DNA of 43,002 nt from Schlegelella_A sp035995885 (GCA_035995885.1 DASYKC010000102.1:1-43002), one strand, 5' to 3'; shown: positions 17,663 to 30,902, counted from the first letter of the stretch. Numbers and translations are program-made. The notes: generated by a model from the letters alone, not told the origin.

Positions 17663-17689
17663 GCTTCGACGCGCGCGGCGCGCCGAAGC
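17663..17689 (-). terminator. Hairpin between the oxidoreductase unit and the Pot-like operon
   Basis: Arms 17663-17674 (GCTTCGACGCGC) and 17678-17689 (GCGCGCCGAAGC) pair over 12 positions with one mismatch and a 3-base loop. It lies after the stop of the membrane-protein gene (17803) and before the PotA-like start (17611). No T-run follows on the minus strand, so intrinsic termination would be weak. A repeat or attenuator is the alternative. Confidence 0.35.
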
Positions 17690-17802
17690 GAGGCGCAAGA
17701 GACCAGGATGGTGCCCGCCGGCCAAAGCGGTGCGTGGCGGCGCCGGGGTGATCGGCGCCGAATCCGGGACTGCCCGCTACGGCGCGGCGATGCCCCTGAC
17801 CA

Positions 17803-18438
17803 TCACTGGCGCGGCGCCTCGGCCGACGCGGTCACGGGCCTGAGGAGCAGGCCGGTCGTCGACACCTTGAGCTCGAGCTCGCCGGGCGCGGCCATCGGCA
17901 CGTACGACGCCGACCCGTACTCGGCATCGAAGAAGTCGGCGAGCGGCAGGCGTCGGCCGAGCGAGACGAGGTCGACCATCGCCGGCGTGCCGATCGAATA
18001 GACGGTGCGGCGGGCGGTGTTCTCGTGCTCGAGCAGGCGATAGCGGCCGGCGATGCGGTCGAGCCGGTACGAGGTCTGCAGGCCGAGCATGTTGGCGAGC
18101 GGCGTCCACTTGACGATGTGCCCGTCGACGTAGATGTCGTCGCCGGCGAGGTCGTAGGTCTCGACGCGCCCGTCGGCGAAGGTCACGGTCGCGTCGTAGC
18201 GCTGCGCGCCGGTCGGCACGAGCTTGATCCGCGCCGCCGTCTGCTCGTGCGTCAGCGCCTGCATGCCCTGGATGCCGAGCGAGAAGATCGCCAGCACGGC
18301 GCCGGCGACGAGCAGGAGGAGCGAGAGCAGGCCGCGGAAGAGGAAGCGGAAGAGGCGCGCGCGCGCCAGGGCGGCGAAGGCGGAGAAGGCGACCGCGATG
18401 CCGACGATGCCGAGCAGGATGCCGAGCGCGGTCAGCAT
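17803..18438 (-). CDS. Conserved hypothetical membrane protein
   Basis: This is a 211-residue protein of unknown function. Two hydrophobic helices lie in the first 60 residues (about 2-25 and 37-59), followed by a soluble region of about 150 residues. That region contains AQRYDATVTFADGRVETYDLAGDDIYVDGHIVKWTPLANMLG-like blocks: a short beta-rich DG motif, then W-x-P-L-A-N-x-L-G, then YRLDRIAGRYR. I recall a similar proteobacterial family loosely annotated 'multidrug transporter' or 'cation/multidrug efflux pump', but nothing here resembles a transporter and the name is not supported. It starts eight bases after the oxidoreductase gene stop, so the two are likely co-transcribed. Confidence 0.75.
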   Translation of the reverse strand: MLTALGILLGIVGIAVAFSAFAALARARLFRFLFRGLLSLLLLVAGAVLAIFSLGIQGMQALTHEQTAARIKLVPTGAQRYDATVTFADGRVETYDLAGDDIYVDGHIVKWTPLANMLGLQTSYRLDRIAGRYRLLEHENTARRTVYSIGTPAMVDLVSLGRRLPLADFFDAEYGSASYVPMAAPGELELKVSTTGLLLRPVTASAEAPRQ

Positions 18439-18446
18439 GGCGCCCG

Positions 18447-19082
18447 TCAGGCGACGGCGGCGAGCTCGCGCAAGGCGCGTTCGAACACTTCCGGAGGCTG
18501 GCCGCCCGAGATCAGGTGGCGATCGTCGATGATCACCGCGGGAACGGAGTGGATGCCGAGCTGCTGCCAGTGGCGCTCGCGCTCGCGCACCGCGTCGGCG
18601 TACTCGTCGGAATCGAGGATCGCGGCGGCGCGCGCGCCGTCGAGGCCGGCCTCGGCGGCGGCGCGAAGGAGGACGTCGCGTGCGCCGGGGTTCTCGGCGC
18701 GGCCGTGGTACGCCGTCAGCAGCGCGTGCTTGAGCGCCGATTGCGCGCCGCCCGGCTGCAGGCCCGCCCAGTGAAGAAGGCGGTGTGCGTCGAAGGTGTT
18801 CCAGACGCGCGGCCGGTCGCCGAACGCGAAGCCGACCGCCGCGCCGCGCTCGCGGATGACGGCGCGGTTCTTCGCGAGCTGATCGGGCGAGGCGCCGTAC
18901 TTGCGCGCGAGGTGCTCGGCGGCGTCTTCGCCTTCTGCCGGCAGCGCCGGATTGAGCTCGAACGGCTGGAAATGGACCTCGACGTCGACCGAATCGCCGA
19001 GCCGCTCGAGGGCGCGATCGAGCGACCAGAGGCCGACCGCACACCACGGGCAGGCGACGTCGGAGACGAAATCGATCTTCAT
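18447..19082 (-). CDS. FrnE/DsbA-family thiol oxidoreductase
   Basis: This is a thioredoxin-fold oxidoreductase of the cytoplasmic FrnE branch, 211 residues and without signal peptide. The redox motif is C11-P-W-C14 in SDVACPWCAVGLW. An all-helical insertion follows, with KNRAVIRERGAAVGFAFG and NTFDAHRLLHWAG, a signature of FrnE proteins. The cis-Pro motif is in GIHSVPAVIIDDRHLISGGQPPEVF near residue 175. Family members are disulfide isomerases linked to oxidative stress in some bacteria, or polyketide-modifying enzymes in others; neither is shown here. It is the promoter-proximal gene of a two-gene unit and is divergent from uvrA. Confidence 0.9.
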   Translation of the reverse strand: MKIDFVSDVACPWCAVGLWSLDRALERLGDSVDVEVHFQPFELNPALPAEGEDAAEHLARKYGASPDQLAKNRAVIRERGAAVGFAFGDRPRVWNTFDAHRLLHWAGLQPGGAQSALKHALLTAYHGRAENPGARDVLLRAAAEAGLDGARAAAILDSDEYADAVRERERHWQQLGIHSVPAVIIDDRHLISGGQPPEVFERALRELAAVA

Positions 19083-19195
19083 GGGCGCGGGGATTGTGCA
19101 TCGCAGTCTAGCGACCGCGGGGGCGCTTGCCGCGCCGCGCGCAATCGGTTACGAAGGTCTTTCCCCGGTCTCGTCGAGGCGGGCGGCGTGCTCCC

Positions 19196-19201
19196 TAGAA
19201 T
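19196..19201 (+). promoter_or_regulatory. Candidate -10 element upstream of uvrA
   Basis: TAGAAT lies about 30 bases before the uvrA ATG in an otherwise very GC-rich stretch. No good -35 box is seen at normal spacing, and I found no LexA-type CTGT-N8-ACAG site nearby. It is only a candidate. Confidence 0.25.
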
Positions 19202-19231
19202 GTTCGGCTCGCCCGCCACTGGACCCTCCCG

Positions 19232-25078
<5,847 letters not shown>

Positions 25079-25128
25079 CGCCGCGTCTTGCGCCAGACTA
25101 CCGGCTTCATCTGACTGCGGAGATCGCC

Positions 25129-25338
25129 ATGAACGAAGAGACCTTCAACCTCAGCATTCGCAAGTTCCTGAAGACGGTCGGCGTCAGCTCGCAGCGCGAG
25201 ATCGAGCAGGCCGTCGCCAAGGCGGCGGCCGCCGGAGACGCGGGGCGCGCCACGTCCTTCCCGGCGACGATGACCCTCGAGGTCCCGGGCCTGGACCTGA
25301 AGGTCAGGTTCGACGGCCAGATCGACCTCGGCGACTGA
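25129..25338 (+). CDS. Small conserved protein, DUF6494-like
   Basis: This is a 69-residue soluble protein of unknown function. The N-terminal half is helical and begins MNEETFNLSIRKFLKTVGV, followed by SSQREIEQAVAKA. The C-terminal half is a short beta hairpin (MTLEVPGLDLKVRFDGQIDL). I recall this pattern as a small proteobacterial family, probably DUF6494. A GGAG ribosome site lies six bases before the ATG. It sits 50 bases after uvrA and two bases before the methyltransferase gene, so it is likely co-expressed with the latter. No motif suggests catalysis. Confidence 0.75.
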   Translation: MNEETFNLSIRKFLKTVGVSSQREIEQAVAKAAAAGDAGRATSFPATMTLEVPGLDLKVRFDGQIDLGD

Positions 25339-25340
25339 GC

Positions 25341-26000
25341 ATGTCGAATCGCACGCTCCAGGTCGACGACGTCCTCTACGGCTACATCCTCGAACATTCG
25401 CTGCGCGAGCATCCCGCCCAGGCCGCGCTGCGCAAGGCCACGGCGGTGCACGCGCACGCGATGATGCAGATCTCGCCCGAGCAGGGCCAGTTCATGGCGC
25501 TGCTCGTCAAGCTGCTGGGGGCGCGTCGGGCCATCGAGATCGGCGTGTTCACGGGCTACAGCGCGCTCTCGGTCGCGCTCGCCCTGCCCGACGACGGCAA
25601 GCTGCTCGCCTGCGACATCAGCGACGACTACACCCGCGTCGGCCGCCCCTTCTGGGAGCAGGCCGGCGTCGCCCACAAGATCGAGCTGAAGCTGGCGCCG
25701 GCGCGGCAAACGCTCGATGCCCGGCTCGCCGCGGGCGAGACGGGGCAGCACGACTTCGCCTTCATCGATGCCGACAAGACCAGCTACGACGCCTACTACG
25801 AGCGCTGCTTGCAGCTGCTGCGTCCGGGCGGGCTGATCGCGATCGACAACACGCTGTGGAGCGGCAAGGTGGCGCAAGCCTCGACCGACGCCGACACCGT
25901 CGCGCTCCAGGCGCTCAACGACAAGCTGCACGGCGACGCGCGCATCGACCTCTCGCTGCTGCCGATCGGCGACGGCCTGACCCTCGCGCGCAAGCGCTGA
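25341..26000 (+). CDS. SAM-dependent O-methyltransferase, caffeoyl-CoA type
   Basis: This is a class I, metal-dependent O-methyltransferase (Methyltransf_3 family) of 219 residues, the usual length. An N-terminal helix precedes QISPEQGQFMALLVKLLGAR. The SAM-binding motif I is AIEIGVFTGYSALSVALALP near residue 66, followed by ACDIS. The metal/substrate motif is FAFIDADKTSYDAYYE near residue 138 and LIAIDNTLWSGKVA near residue 166. The C-terminal LLPIGDGLTLARKR is characteristic. Bacterial members methylate catechols, flavonoids or are of unknown substrate. Its nearest partner is the small protein gene just upstream. Confidence 0.93.
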   Translation: MSNRTLQVDDVLYGYILEHSLREHPAQAALRKATAVHAHAMMQISPEQGQFMALLVKLLGARRAIEIGVFTGYSALSVALALPDDGKLLACDISDDYTRVGRPFWEQAGVAHKIELKLAPARQTLDARLAAGETGQHDFAFIDADKTSYDAYYERCLQLLRPGGLIAIDNTLWSGKVAQASTDADTVALQALNDKLHGDARIDLSLLPIGDGLTLARKR

Positions 26001-26095
26001 GCGCGCGGCGGAAGGCGGCGCGCCCCTGGATGGGCCGGAACGACGCGCGACAGGTTCGCCTCGAGCGCCGCTGAAGGCGCCACCGGCGCCGGCGG

Positions 26096-26113
26096 CCGTG
26101 ACGAAAGTCACGG
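26096..26113. repeat. Perfect GTGAC-type palindrome (hairpin with GAAA loop)
   Basis: CCGTGAC (26096-26102), GAAA, GTCACGG (26107-26113) form a perfect 7-bp stem with a GNRA-type tetraloop. As DNA it also fits the GTGA-N6-TCAC core of CRP/FNR-family sites. It lies 96 bases after the methyltransferase stop and about 145 before the next start. Hairpin RNA, operator or repeat cannot be told apart here. Confidence 0.4.
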
Positions 26114-26148
26114 TCGGCGCGCGAGGCGCGTGCACCGGCTGTCGCGAT

Positions 26149-26164
26149 CCCCGCACGCGCGGGG
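26149..26164 (+). terminator. CCCCGC/GCGGGG hairpin
   Basis: CCCCGC (26149-26154), loop ACGC, GCGGGG (26159-26164) is a perfect 6-bp stem. It follows the methyltransferase unit and may help end its transcript, although no T-run follows. The rest of 26001-26255 shows no gene. Confidence 0.3.
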
Positions 26165-26255
26165 GTCCGCCGGCGAGCCGCGCTGGCTACGCTGCGCTCC
26201 TTCGGTCGAGCCCGCGTCGGGCCGTCGACCGGCATCGAATCTTCCGGGGCTGGCC

Positions 26256-26627
26256 ATGCTGAATCGAATCCTCTCGCTCCTCGTCGCCGTCGCCGCTCCG
26301 GCCTCCGCCGGTGCGATGCTCTACGTCGGCTCGCATCCGGCGGGAGTCGTCACGGTCGCGCAGCGAGCGCCCTGCCTCGGCCTGGCGATCCTCGCGCTCA
26401 CGCTCGCAGGGCTGCATGCCCGCGCCCATGACCGCGCCGCGACGGCCGAAGCCGCCATGTGGGCCGGCCTGGCGGCGTTTCTCCTCGTCGCCGCCTTCGC
26501 CGCGCCGAATCTCGGCCTCTGGGCGATCGTCGCCGTGCTGTCGCTGGCAGCGACTTCGTTCGCGCGGCTCGCCGGCCGCAGCGGCCAGATGACGGCGAGC
26601 CCGTTCCGGCGTCGCATCTTCGCCTGA
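26256..26627 (+). CDS. Small hypothetical membrane protein
   Basis: This is a 123-residue protein I do not recognise. It has a hydrophobic N-terminus (MLNRILSLLVAVAAPASAGAMLYVG), a second helix near residues 40-55 (CLGLAILALTLAGLHA), and two more between about 68 and 105 (AMWAGLAAFLLVAAFAA and LWAIVAVLSLAATSFA), then a basic tail ending RRRIFA. It is probably an inner-membrane protein with four helices. The start at 26256 was chosen because it opens the first helix. It is convergent with the lipoprotein gene. The coding call rests on helix spacing and basic tail only, so it is less sure than its neighbours. Confidence 0.55.
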   Translation: MLNRILSLLVAVAAPASAGAMLYVGSHPAGVVTVAQRAPCLGLAILALTLAGLHARAHDRAATAEAAMWAGLAAFLLVAAFAAPNLGLWAIVAVLSLAATSFARLAGRSGQMTASPFRRRIFA

Positions 26628-26706
26628 GGCGCGGCGAGCGCGCGCCCGCGAAGCGTCCGTCCGAGCTCGGCGCGCCGGTCGCGTCGCAGCGGCCGGCGCG
26701 GCCGCG

Positions 26707-28182
26707 CTACCTCGGGTTCGAGGCTGCGGGCGCCGGGGCCGGCGGCGGCTCGGCGTGCGCTTCGCCGGCGCAACCCTTGACGTTCATGAACCTCGCGGCG
26801 AGCGTCGTGTCGAGGAGCGAGCCGACCGCCTGCACCACCGCGCCGGTCGTCAGGCACGAGGCCTTGCCTTCCATGTAGGTCGCGTGCAGCGGGTCGACGG
26901 TATAGACGCCGGGAACGACGACCGGGCCGTCGGCCTTGACGACGGTCACGGTGAACGTGCCGTCCGGGTTCAGCCTCGCGATCGCGCCGTTGACGGCGGT
27001 GAACGTCTGCTCGGGATTCTTCTGCCGCTCGCCTTGCGACGGCGCGCCCTGCAGGTCGATGTCGGACGCGAGGACGACGGTCTGCGCGCCGGCGCCGCTG
27101 ACGGTGCCGCGGAACGAGACCGTGATGCCGGCGGCGAGGTCGGCGGCGACGCCGTGTGCGAAGTGCGCCGAGGCGATGTCGACGACGACGCTGTTGGCGC
27201 CGGGCAGGAAGCTCGCCTCGTTGAGCGCGACCGTGACGAGGTGGCCGTTGACGAGGCTCACCTTGCCGGCGCCGGCGACGCTCTGCACCGCGACCGGCGG
27301 CAACGCCTTCTCGATGTGGACGACCGAGGCGACGACCGTGACCGGGTCGGCGGTGGTCGCGCCCGGCTTGACGGTGCCGCGGATCTCGACGTGGGCGCCG
27401 AGCGCGACGGCGCCGAGCGACACCGTCGCGCCGGTTGCCGCGTCGACGATCACTGCGTCGGCGGCGAGGGTGACGACGACGCCGCGTCCGAGGCGCGCGT
27501 CGTCGACGGCGAGCGACTGGCCGGCGACATCGACGCTCGCGACGAGGCCGTTGACCGTCGCCTGCTGGTGGACGAACTTGCCGAACGCGTCGGCCGGCTT
27601 GGGCGCCTCGACGGTCGGCGTCACCAGGCCGGTGGCGGCGTCGTAGCTGAACTTGGCGAGGTTGAAGTCGAGCACGAGCTGGCCGTTCGCGGCCGTGTCG
27701 AGCGAGAGGTTGCGCACGTGGACGACGAAGCTGCTGCCGGCCGGCGCGAGCTTCGCGGTGATCGTGCTGCTGCCGTCGAGCGAGACCAGCTGGATGCTGT
27801 TGGCGAGCGTGACGCGCACTTCGGTGTAGACGCCGGCGGCGACGTTCGCCGTCGCCATCAACTGGCCGACCGCGGCGAGCGACGACAGGTTGACGACCGC
27901 GGGCGCGGCGGTCGCGTCGAGCAGCGTCACCTCGGCGCCGCTGCCGTCGACGGCGGTGATCGTCTCGATCGAGACCCAGACTTTCGAGTACTCGGTGGCG
28001 AGGTTGTCGGTGATGTAGGTCTGGAGCGGCACCGACTGGGCCTGCGCCGAGCTGCCCGCCGAGGCCGTCGCGTCGACGCCGCCACCGACGCCGCCGCACG
28101 CGGCGAGGAATGCCGCGCAGGCGAGTTGAAGGGCGAGCAGGCGCGAAGGCTGCGACGCGGATGTCGTTGTTCTGAGTTTCAT
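26707..28182 (-). CDS. DUF4382/DUF5666-domain lipoprotein
   Basis: This is a 491-residue probable lipoprotein. The N-terminus MKLRTTTSASQPSRLLALQL leads into a lipobox ending AAFLAACGG. A DUF4382 domain follows (about residues 45-200), with YITDNLATEYSKVWVSIETI, VNLSSL and AAGVYTEVRVTLANS. After it come DUF5666-like beta-rich modules: ATVNGLVASVDVAGQSLAVD near residue 215 and further copies of the pattern V-x-G-x-V/I. The C-terminus is Pro/Ala-rich. Both domains are widespread in betaproteobacterial surface lipoproteins of unknown function; a binding or structural role is likely. The start at 28182 was set by the signal peptide. It is monocistronic. Confidence 0.85.
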   Translation of the reverse strand: MKLRTTTSASQPSRLLALQLACAAFLAACGGVGGGVDATASAGSSAQAQSVPLQTYITDNLATEYSKVWVSIETITAVDGSGAEVTLLDATAAPAVVNLSSLAAVGQLMATANVAAGVYTEVRVTLANSIQLVSLDGSSTITAKLAPAGSSFVVHVRNLSLDTAANGQLVLDFNLAKFSYDAATGLVTPTVEAPKPADAFGKFVHQQATVNGLVASVDVAGQSLAVDDARLGRGVVVTLAADAVIVDAATGATVSLGAVALGAHVEIRGTVKPGATTADPVTVVASVVHIEKALPPVAVQSVAGAGKVSLVNGHLVTVALNEASFLPGANSVVVDIASAHFAHGVAADLAAGITVSFRGTVSGAGAQTVVLASDIDLQGAPSQGERQKNPEQTFTAVNGAIARLNPDGTFTVTVVKADGPVVVPGVYTVDPLHATYMEGKASCLTTGAVVQAVGSLLDTTLAARFMNVKGCAGEAHAEPPPAPAPAASNPR

Positions 28183-28287
28183 TGAGCGGCTCCGGGGAGG
28201 TTGCGCGGACCGAGACGTTCGATCGCGGCGGCATCCTAGGAGCGCGCTTTCGTTGCCGAGACCGCGTTCGGCGCCTCGCCGCGCCGA

Positions 28288-28305
28288 CTGCGACATCCGT
28301 CGCAG
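28288..28305. repeat. Perfect TGCGAC-type palindrome upstream of the lipoprotein gene
   Basis: CTGCGAC (28288-28294), ATCC, GTCGCAG (28299-28305) is a perfect 7+4+7 palindrome about 106 bases upstream of the lipoprotein start. Its architecture matches the 26096-26113 palindrome (GAC-N4-GTC core). It could be an operator for a CRP/FNR-like dimer or a hairpin. Confidence 0.4.
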
Positions 28306-28363
28306 CGCGAGCGCCGCGGCGCGACGCGCGGTCGCGGCGCGGCGATGGGCGGCGCGCGCGCCC

Positions 28364-28380
28364 TTCGACGTGCGGTCGAA
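28364..28380 (-). terminator. Hairpin after vanA
   Basis: TTCGAC (28364-28369) and GTCGAA (28375-28380) pair perfectly around a 5-base loop, about 55 bases after the vanA stop on the minus strand. No T-run follows. This is a weak candidate for the vanA transcript end. Confidence 0.3.
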
Positions 28381-28433
28381 AGGCGCGGACCGGCGGGCTC
28401 AAGTTCGCGCCGTGGCCAGGCGGCGCGCCGCGC

Positions 28434-29474
28434 TCAGGCTCTCAGCAGGTCGTTCTGCTCTTCGGCGACGAGGCGCTCGAGGATGCGGCGCGCCTCGAAT
28501 CCGCCCATGTCGATGTTGAGCCGCATCAGGTGCCGGCTCGGCTGCTCGGTGAGGTTTCTCTGCTGCGCTTCGAGGATGCCGATGTCCTCGCCGAAGATCG
28601 CGGCCTGGCCCGAGCGGATCGTCTCGGTGAGGGCCTGGTCCTCGATGTTGAAGTTGCGCGCCATGCCCCAGAAATACCAGATCGAGATGTCGGTCTCCGG
28701 GGTGATGAAATCGACGACGACGCTCGACACCTTGCGATCGGCCGGCGCCTCGTGGCCGCCGTGGCCGGCGTGGGCGACGCCGACCTCGATCATCACGTGG
28801 CTCGGCGGCGTGAATCGGCAGATCTGCCAGCGGTCGACCGGAACGTCATCGGCGAGATGGTTGCCGCGCAAGGCGGCACGCCAGAACGGCGGCGCCGCGA
28901 TGTTCGTCATGAAGCGGCTCGTGATCGCCGAGTCGCCCTCGACGCGCGTCGCCGGCGCAGCCTCCTCGATCTCGGGCTGGCCGATGCTGGTGGCGTGAAC
29001 GTAGGTCTCGTGCGTCAGGTCCATCAGGTTGTCGATCATCAGCCGGTAGTCGCAGTCGACGTGGAACAGGCCGCCGGCATGCGTCCACTCGGGGCTCTCG
29101 GCCCATGGCAGGCGATGCAGCCGCGCCGGGTCGGCGGCGCTCTTGTCGCCCGGCCAGACCCAGACGAAGCCATGGCGCTCGACCACCGGGAACGACTTGA
29201 TCGTCGGCCGGACGCGTTGGCCCGGCATGGCGACGCAGCGGCCGTCGCCGCCCATGACCAGGCCGTGGTAGCCGCAGACGATGCGGCCGTCGTCGCGCAC
29301 CCGGCCGAGCGAGAGCGGGGCGCCGCGGTGCGGGCAGAAGTCCTCGAGCGCCGAGACGGCGCCGCCTTCGCTGCGGAAGAGGACCATGCGGTTACCGCAG
29401 ATCGTCCGGCCGAGCGGACGGCCGGCGATCTCGTCGGCGGTGCAGGCGACGTACCAGGCGTTGCGAACGTACAT
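28434..29474 (-). CDS. vanA: Rieske aromatic demethylase oxygenase subunit, VanA-type
   Basis: This is the terminal oxygenase of a vanillate O-demethylase-like two-component system, which converts a methoxy-aromatic acid to the phenol plus formaldehyde. It has 346 residues, the normal VanA length. The Rieske cluster ligands are C47-P-H49 and C67-G-Y-H70. The mononuclear-iron region is DNLMDLTHETYVHATSIG, with H155 and H160. Strongly VanA-like blocks are NAWYVACTADEI at the N-terminus, PVDRWQICRFTPPSHV and DISIWYFWGMARNF. The reductase VanB is not adjacent, so electrons must come from a gene outside the window. Vanillate is the likely substrate, but related demethylases act on veratrate or dicamba. 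Confidence 0.9.
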   Translation of the reverse strand: MYVRNAWYVACTADEIAGRPLGRTICGNRMVLFRSEGGAVSALEDFCPHRGAPLSLGRVRDDGRIVCGYHGLVMGGDGRCVAMPGQRVRPTIKSFPVVERHGFVWVWPGDKSAADPARLHRLPWAESPEWTHAGGLFHVDCDYRLMIDNLMDLTHETYVHATSIGQPEIEEAAPATRVEGDSAITSRFMTNIAAPPFWRAALRGNHLADDVPVDRWQICRFTPPSHVMIEVGVAHAGHGGHEAPADRKVSSVVVDFITPETDISIWYFWGMARNFNIEDQALTETIRSGQAAIFGEDIGILEAQQRNLTEQPSRHLMRLNIDMGGFEARRILERLVAEEQNDLLRA

Positions 29475-29513
29475 GGAACCTCCGCCGCCCGCCCTCGCGG
29501 CGGACGCCCGATG

Positions 29514-29519
29514 CTTATA
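29514..29519 (-). promoter_or_regulatory. Candidate -10 element of vanA
   Basis: TATAAG on the minus strand, about 40 bases before the vanA ATG, in one of the few A/T-rich patches nearby. No clear -35 box is seen at 17 bases. It is weak evidence only. Confidence 0.2.
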
Positions 29520-29583
29520 CCGCCGTCGACGTCGCCGAGGATGCGCCGCCGCCGGCCCGGCGCCGCCACCGCGGCGCGCCGGC

Positions 29584-30177
29584 TCAGCGGCTGGCCGTCT
29601 TGCCGCTCTTGACCGACGCGTCGGTCGTCTGCGCCATCTTCAGATGGTCTTCGAGCGTCGGCAGCGTCTTGGCGGCGAATCCCTTCAGGTCGCTGTCGCG
29701 GCCCGAGCTCGCTTGCTTCTTGAAGTCGGCGACGTCTTCCTTGTGGTCGGCGACCATGTCGTCCATGTAGGCGCGATCGAACTGCGCGCCCGAGAGCTTC
29801 TGCAGCTTGGCCATCGTGCTCTTGTGCTTGGCGTCGAGATCGCTCGGCAGGGTCAGGCCCTTCGCGCTCGCGACCTGCTTCAGCTCGTCGTTGGCCTTGG
29901 AATGGTCGTCGACCATGCGCGCGCCGAACTGCTTGACCTGGTCGCTCGAGGCCTTCTGCTGCGCCAGCTTGCCGAGCTCGACCTCGGCCATGCCGCCGAT
30001 CGCGGCCTTCTGCGCGAACGCCTTGTCGGCGGCAGCGACCGCGGCGCCGCCGCTCTTGCCCGCGGCAGGCGCCGAAGCGCCGGTGCCCTGCGCGGCCGAA
30101 CCGGCGCTTGCAGCAAGGAGGGCGAGCCCCATGCCGATGGAAAGGATCGAGAGACGGACGTTCTGATGAGGCGACAT
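29584..30177 (-). CDS. DUF4142-domain periplasmic protein
   Basis: This is a 197-residue exported protein of the DUF4142 family, a ferritin-like four-helix bundle found in many proteobacteria and linked to stress (family knowledge, function unproven). A signal peptide covers about residues 1-30 (LSILSIGMGLALLAASAGSAAQG). The domain starts with DKAFAQKAAIGGMAEVELG, then QFGARMVDDHSKANDELK, the third helix FDRAYMDDMVADHKEDVADF and a last helix TLPTLEDHLKMA. The start at 30177 is preferred over one 12 codons upstream because AAGGAG lies six bases before it. It precedes vanA by 109 bases on the same strand but need not share its promoter. Confidence 0.9.
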   Translation of the reverse strand: MSPHQNVRLSILSIGMGLALLAASAGSAAQGTGASAPAAGKSGGAAVAAADKAFAQKAAIGGMAEVELGKLAQQKASSDQVKQFGARMVDDHSKANDELKQVASAKGLTLPSDLDAKHKSTMAKLQKLSGAQFDRAYMDDMVADHKEDVADFKKQASSGRDSDLKGFAAKTLPTLEDHLKMAQTTDASVKSGKTASR

Positions 30178-30183
30178 GCGCTG

Positions 30184-30189
30184 CTCCTT
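30184..30189 (-). promoter_or_regulatory. Ribosome binding site deciding the DUF4142 start
   Basis: AAGGAG on the minus strand, six bases from the ATG at 30177. It decides between this start and an in-frame ATG 36 bases upstream, which lacks such a site. Confidence 0.6.
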
Positions 30190-30243
30190 GAAGTGGATGC
30201 AGCGGTTCGGCAAACGCTGTGCCGCGCGAGCCGAAGGTGCCGG

Positions 30244-30256
30244 CGGCTTCGAGCCG
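30244..30256 (-). terminator. Short hairpin between two minus-strand genes
   Basis: CGGCT (30244-30248), TCG, AGCCG (30252-30256) is a perfect 5-bp stem. It lies just after the stop of the duplicated-helix gene and before the DUF4142 gene. It may separate their transcripts; no T-run is present. Confidence 0.25.
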
Positions 30257-30278
30257 GCGTCGTCAGGCGAATGCCGCG

Positions 30279-30902
30279 TCAGGCCGTCGAGTCGTCCTGG
30301 GCGTGACGCGCCAGGGCGATCAGCCCGGCGACGATCGCGCCCGCCGCGGCGAGGCCGAGGGCGGCGCGCGCCGGCTCCTCTTTCGCGTAGGCGGCGGCGG
30401 CGTCGAGCTGCGGCTTGATCTTGTCGACCATCGGGCCGGCCTGCTCGCGCACTCTCTTCAAGGCGTCGGCCATCGACTCGGAGACGCTCTCGGTCGCGGC
30501 CGAGGCGCGTTTTTGCGTCGTCTCGAGCGCCGCGACGGCGCGCTTCTGGGCCGCGTCGAGCGCGTCGGCGGCCATCGTCTGGGCGCTGTCGGCGAGGTCG
30601 AGCGCGGCCTCGCGGATCGCCGCCATCGCCGACAGGCCGGGCGCCTGCGAGCGGCTGCCACCCGAGCGGACGAGCAGGGCGACCAGGCCCATGAGCGCGG
30701 CACCGGCCGCGGCCGAGATGAGGAGCGCCTTGGCCGGCTCCTCGCGGGCGTAGGTCGCGACTGCGGCGATCTGCGGCTGGATCCGCTGGACGACGGCGTC
30801 GGCCTGGTCGCGCAGCTTCTGCACGGCGGTCTGGCCGTCGCCGCTGTCGGCATCGGCATCCGTGTCGGACGGTCTGGCGGCGGTGGAGGTGGTGGTGGCC
30901 AT
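30279..30902 (-). CDS. Membrane-anchored helical protein with an internal duplication
   Basis: This is a 207-residue protein of unknown function. It consists of two similar modules, each an amphipathic helix followed by one membrane helix. Module 1 (about residues 26-82) has QRIQPQIAAVATYAREEPAK and then ALLISAAAGAALMGLVALLVR. Module 2 (about 152-207) has DKIKPQLDAAAAYAKEEPAR and then AALGLAAAGAIVAGLIALARH. Between them lies a long Ala-rich helix (about 90-150) with repeated D/S-A-x-x-T/A-A spacing, probably coiled-coil. Each module resembles the C-terminal part of ElaB/YqjD-type (DUF883) stress proteins, which have a single copy. The start at 30902 was chosen because upstream sequence is intergenic-like. 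It is divergent from the RND operon. Confidence 0.75.
   Translation of the reverse strand: MATTTSTAARPSDTDADADSGDGQTAVQKLRDQADAVVQRIQPQIAAVATYAREEPAKALLISAAAGAALMGLVALLVRSGGSRSQAPGLSAMAAIREAALDLADSAQTMAADALDAAQKRAVAALETTQKRASAATESVSESMADALKRVREQAGPMVDKIKPQLDAAAAYAKEEPARAALGLAAAGAIVAGLIALARHAQDDSTA

Noticed and set aside
19100..19231. LexA/SOS box in front of uvrA
   Set aside because: I looked for CTGT-N8-ACAG and close variants and saw none. SOS control is not supported by this sequence.
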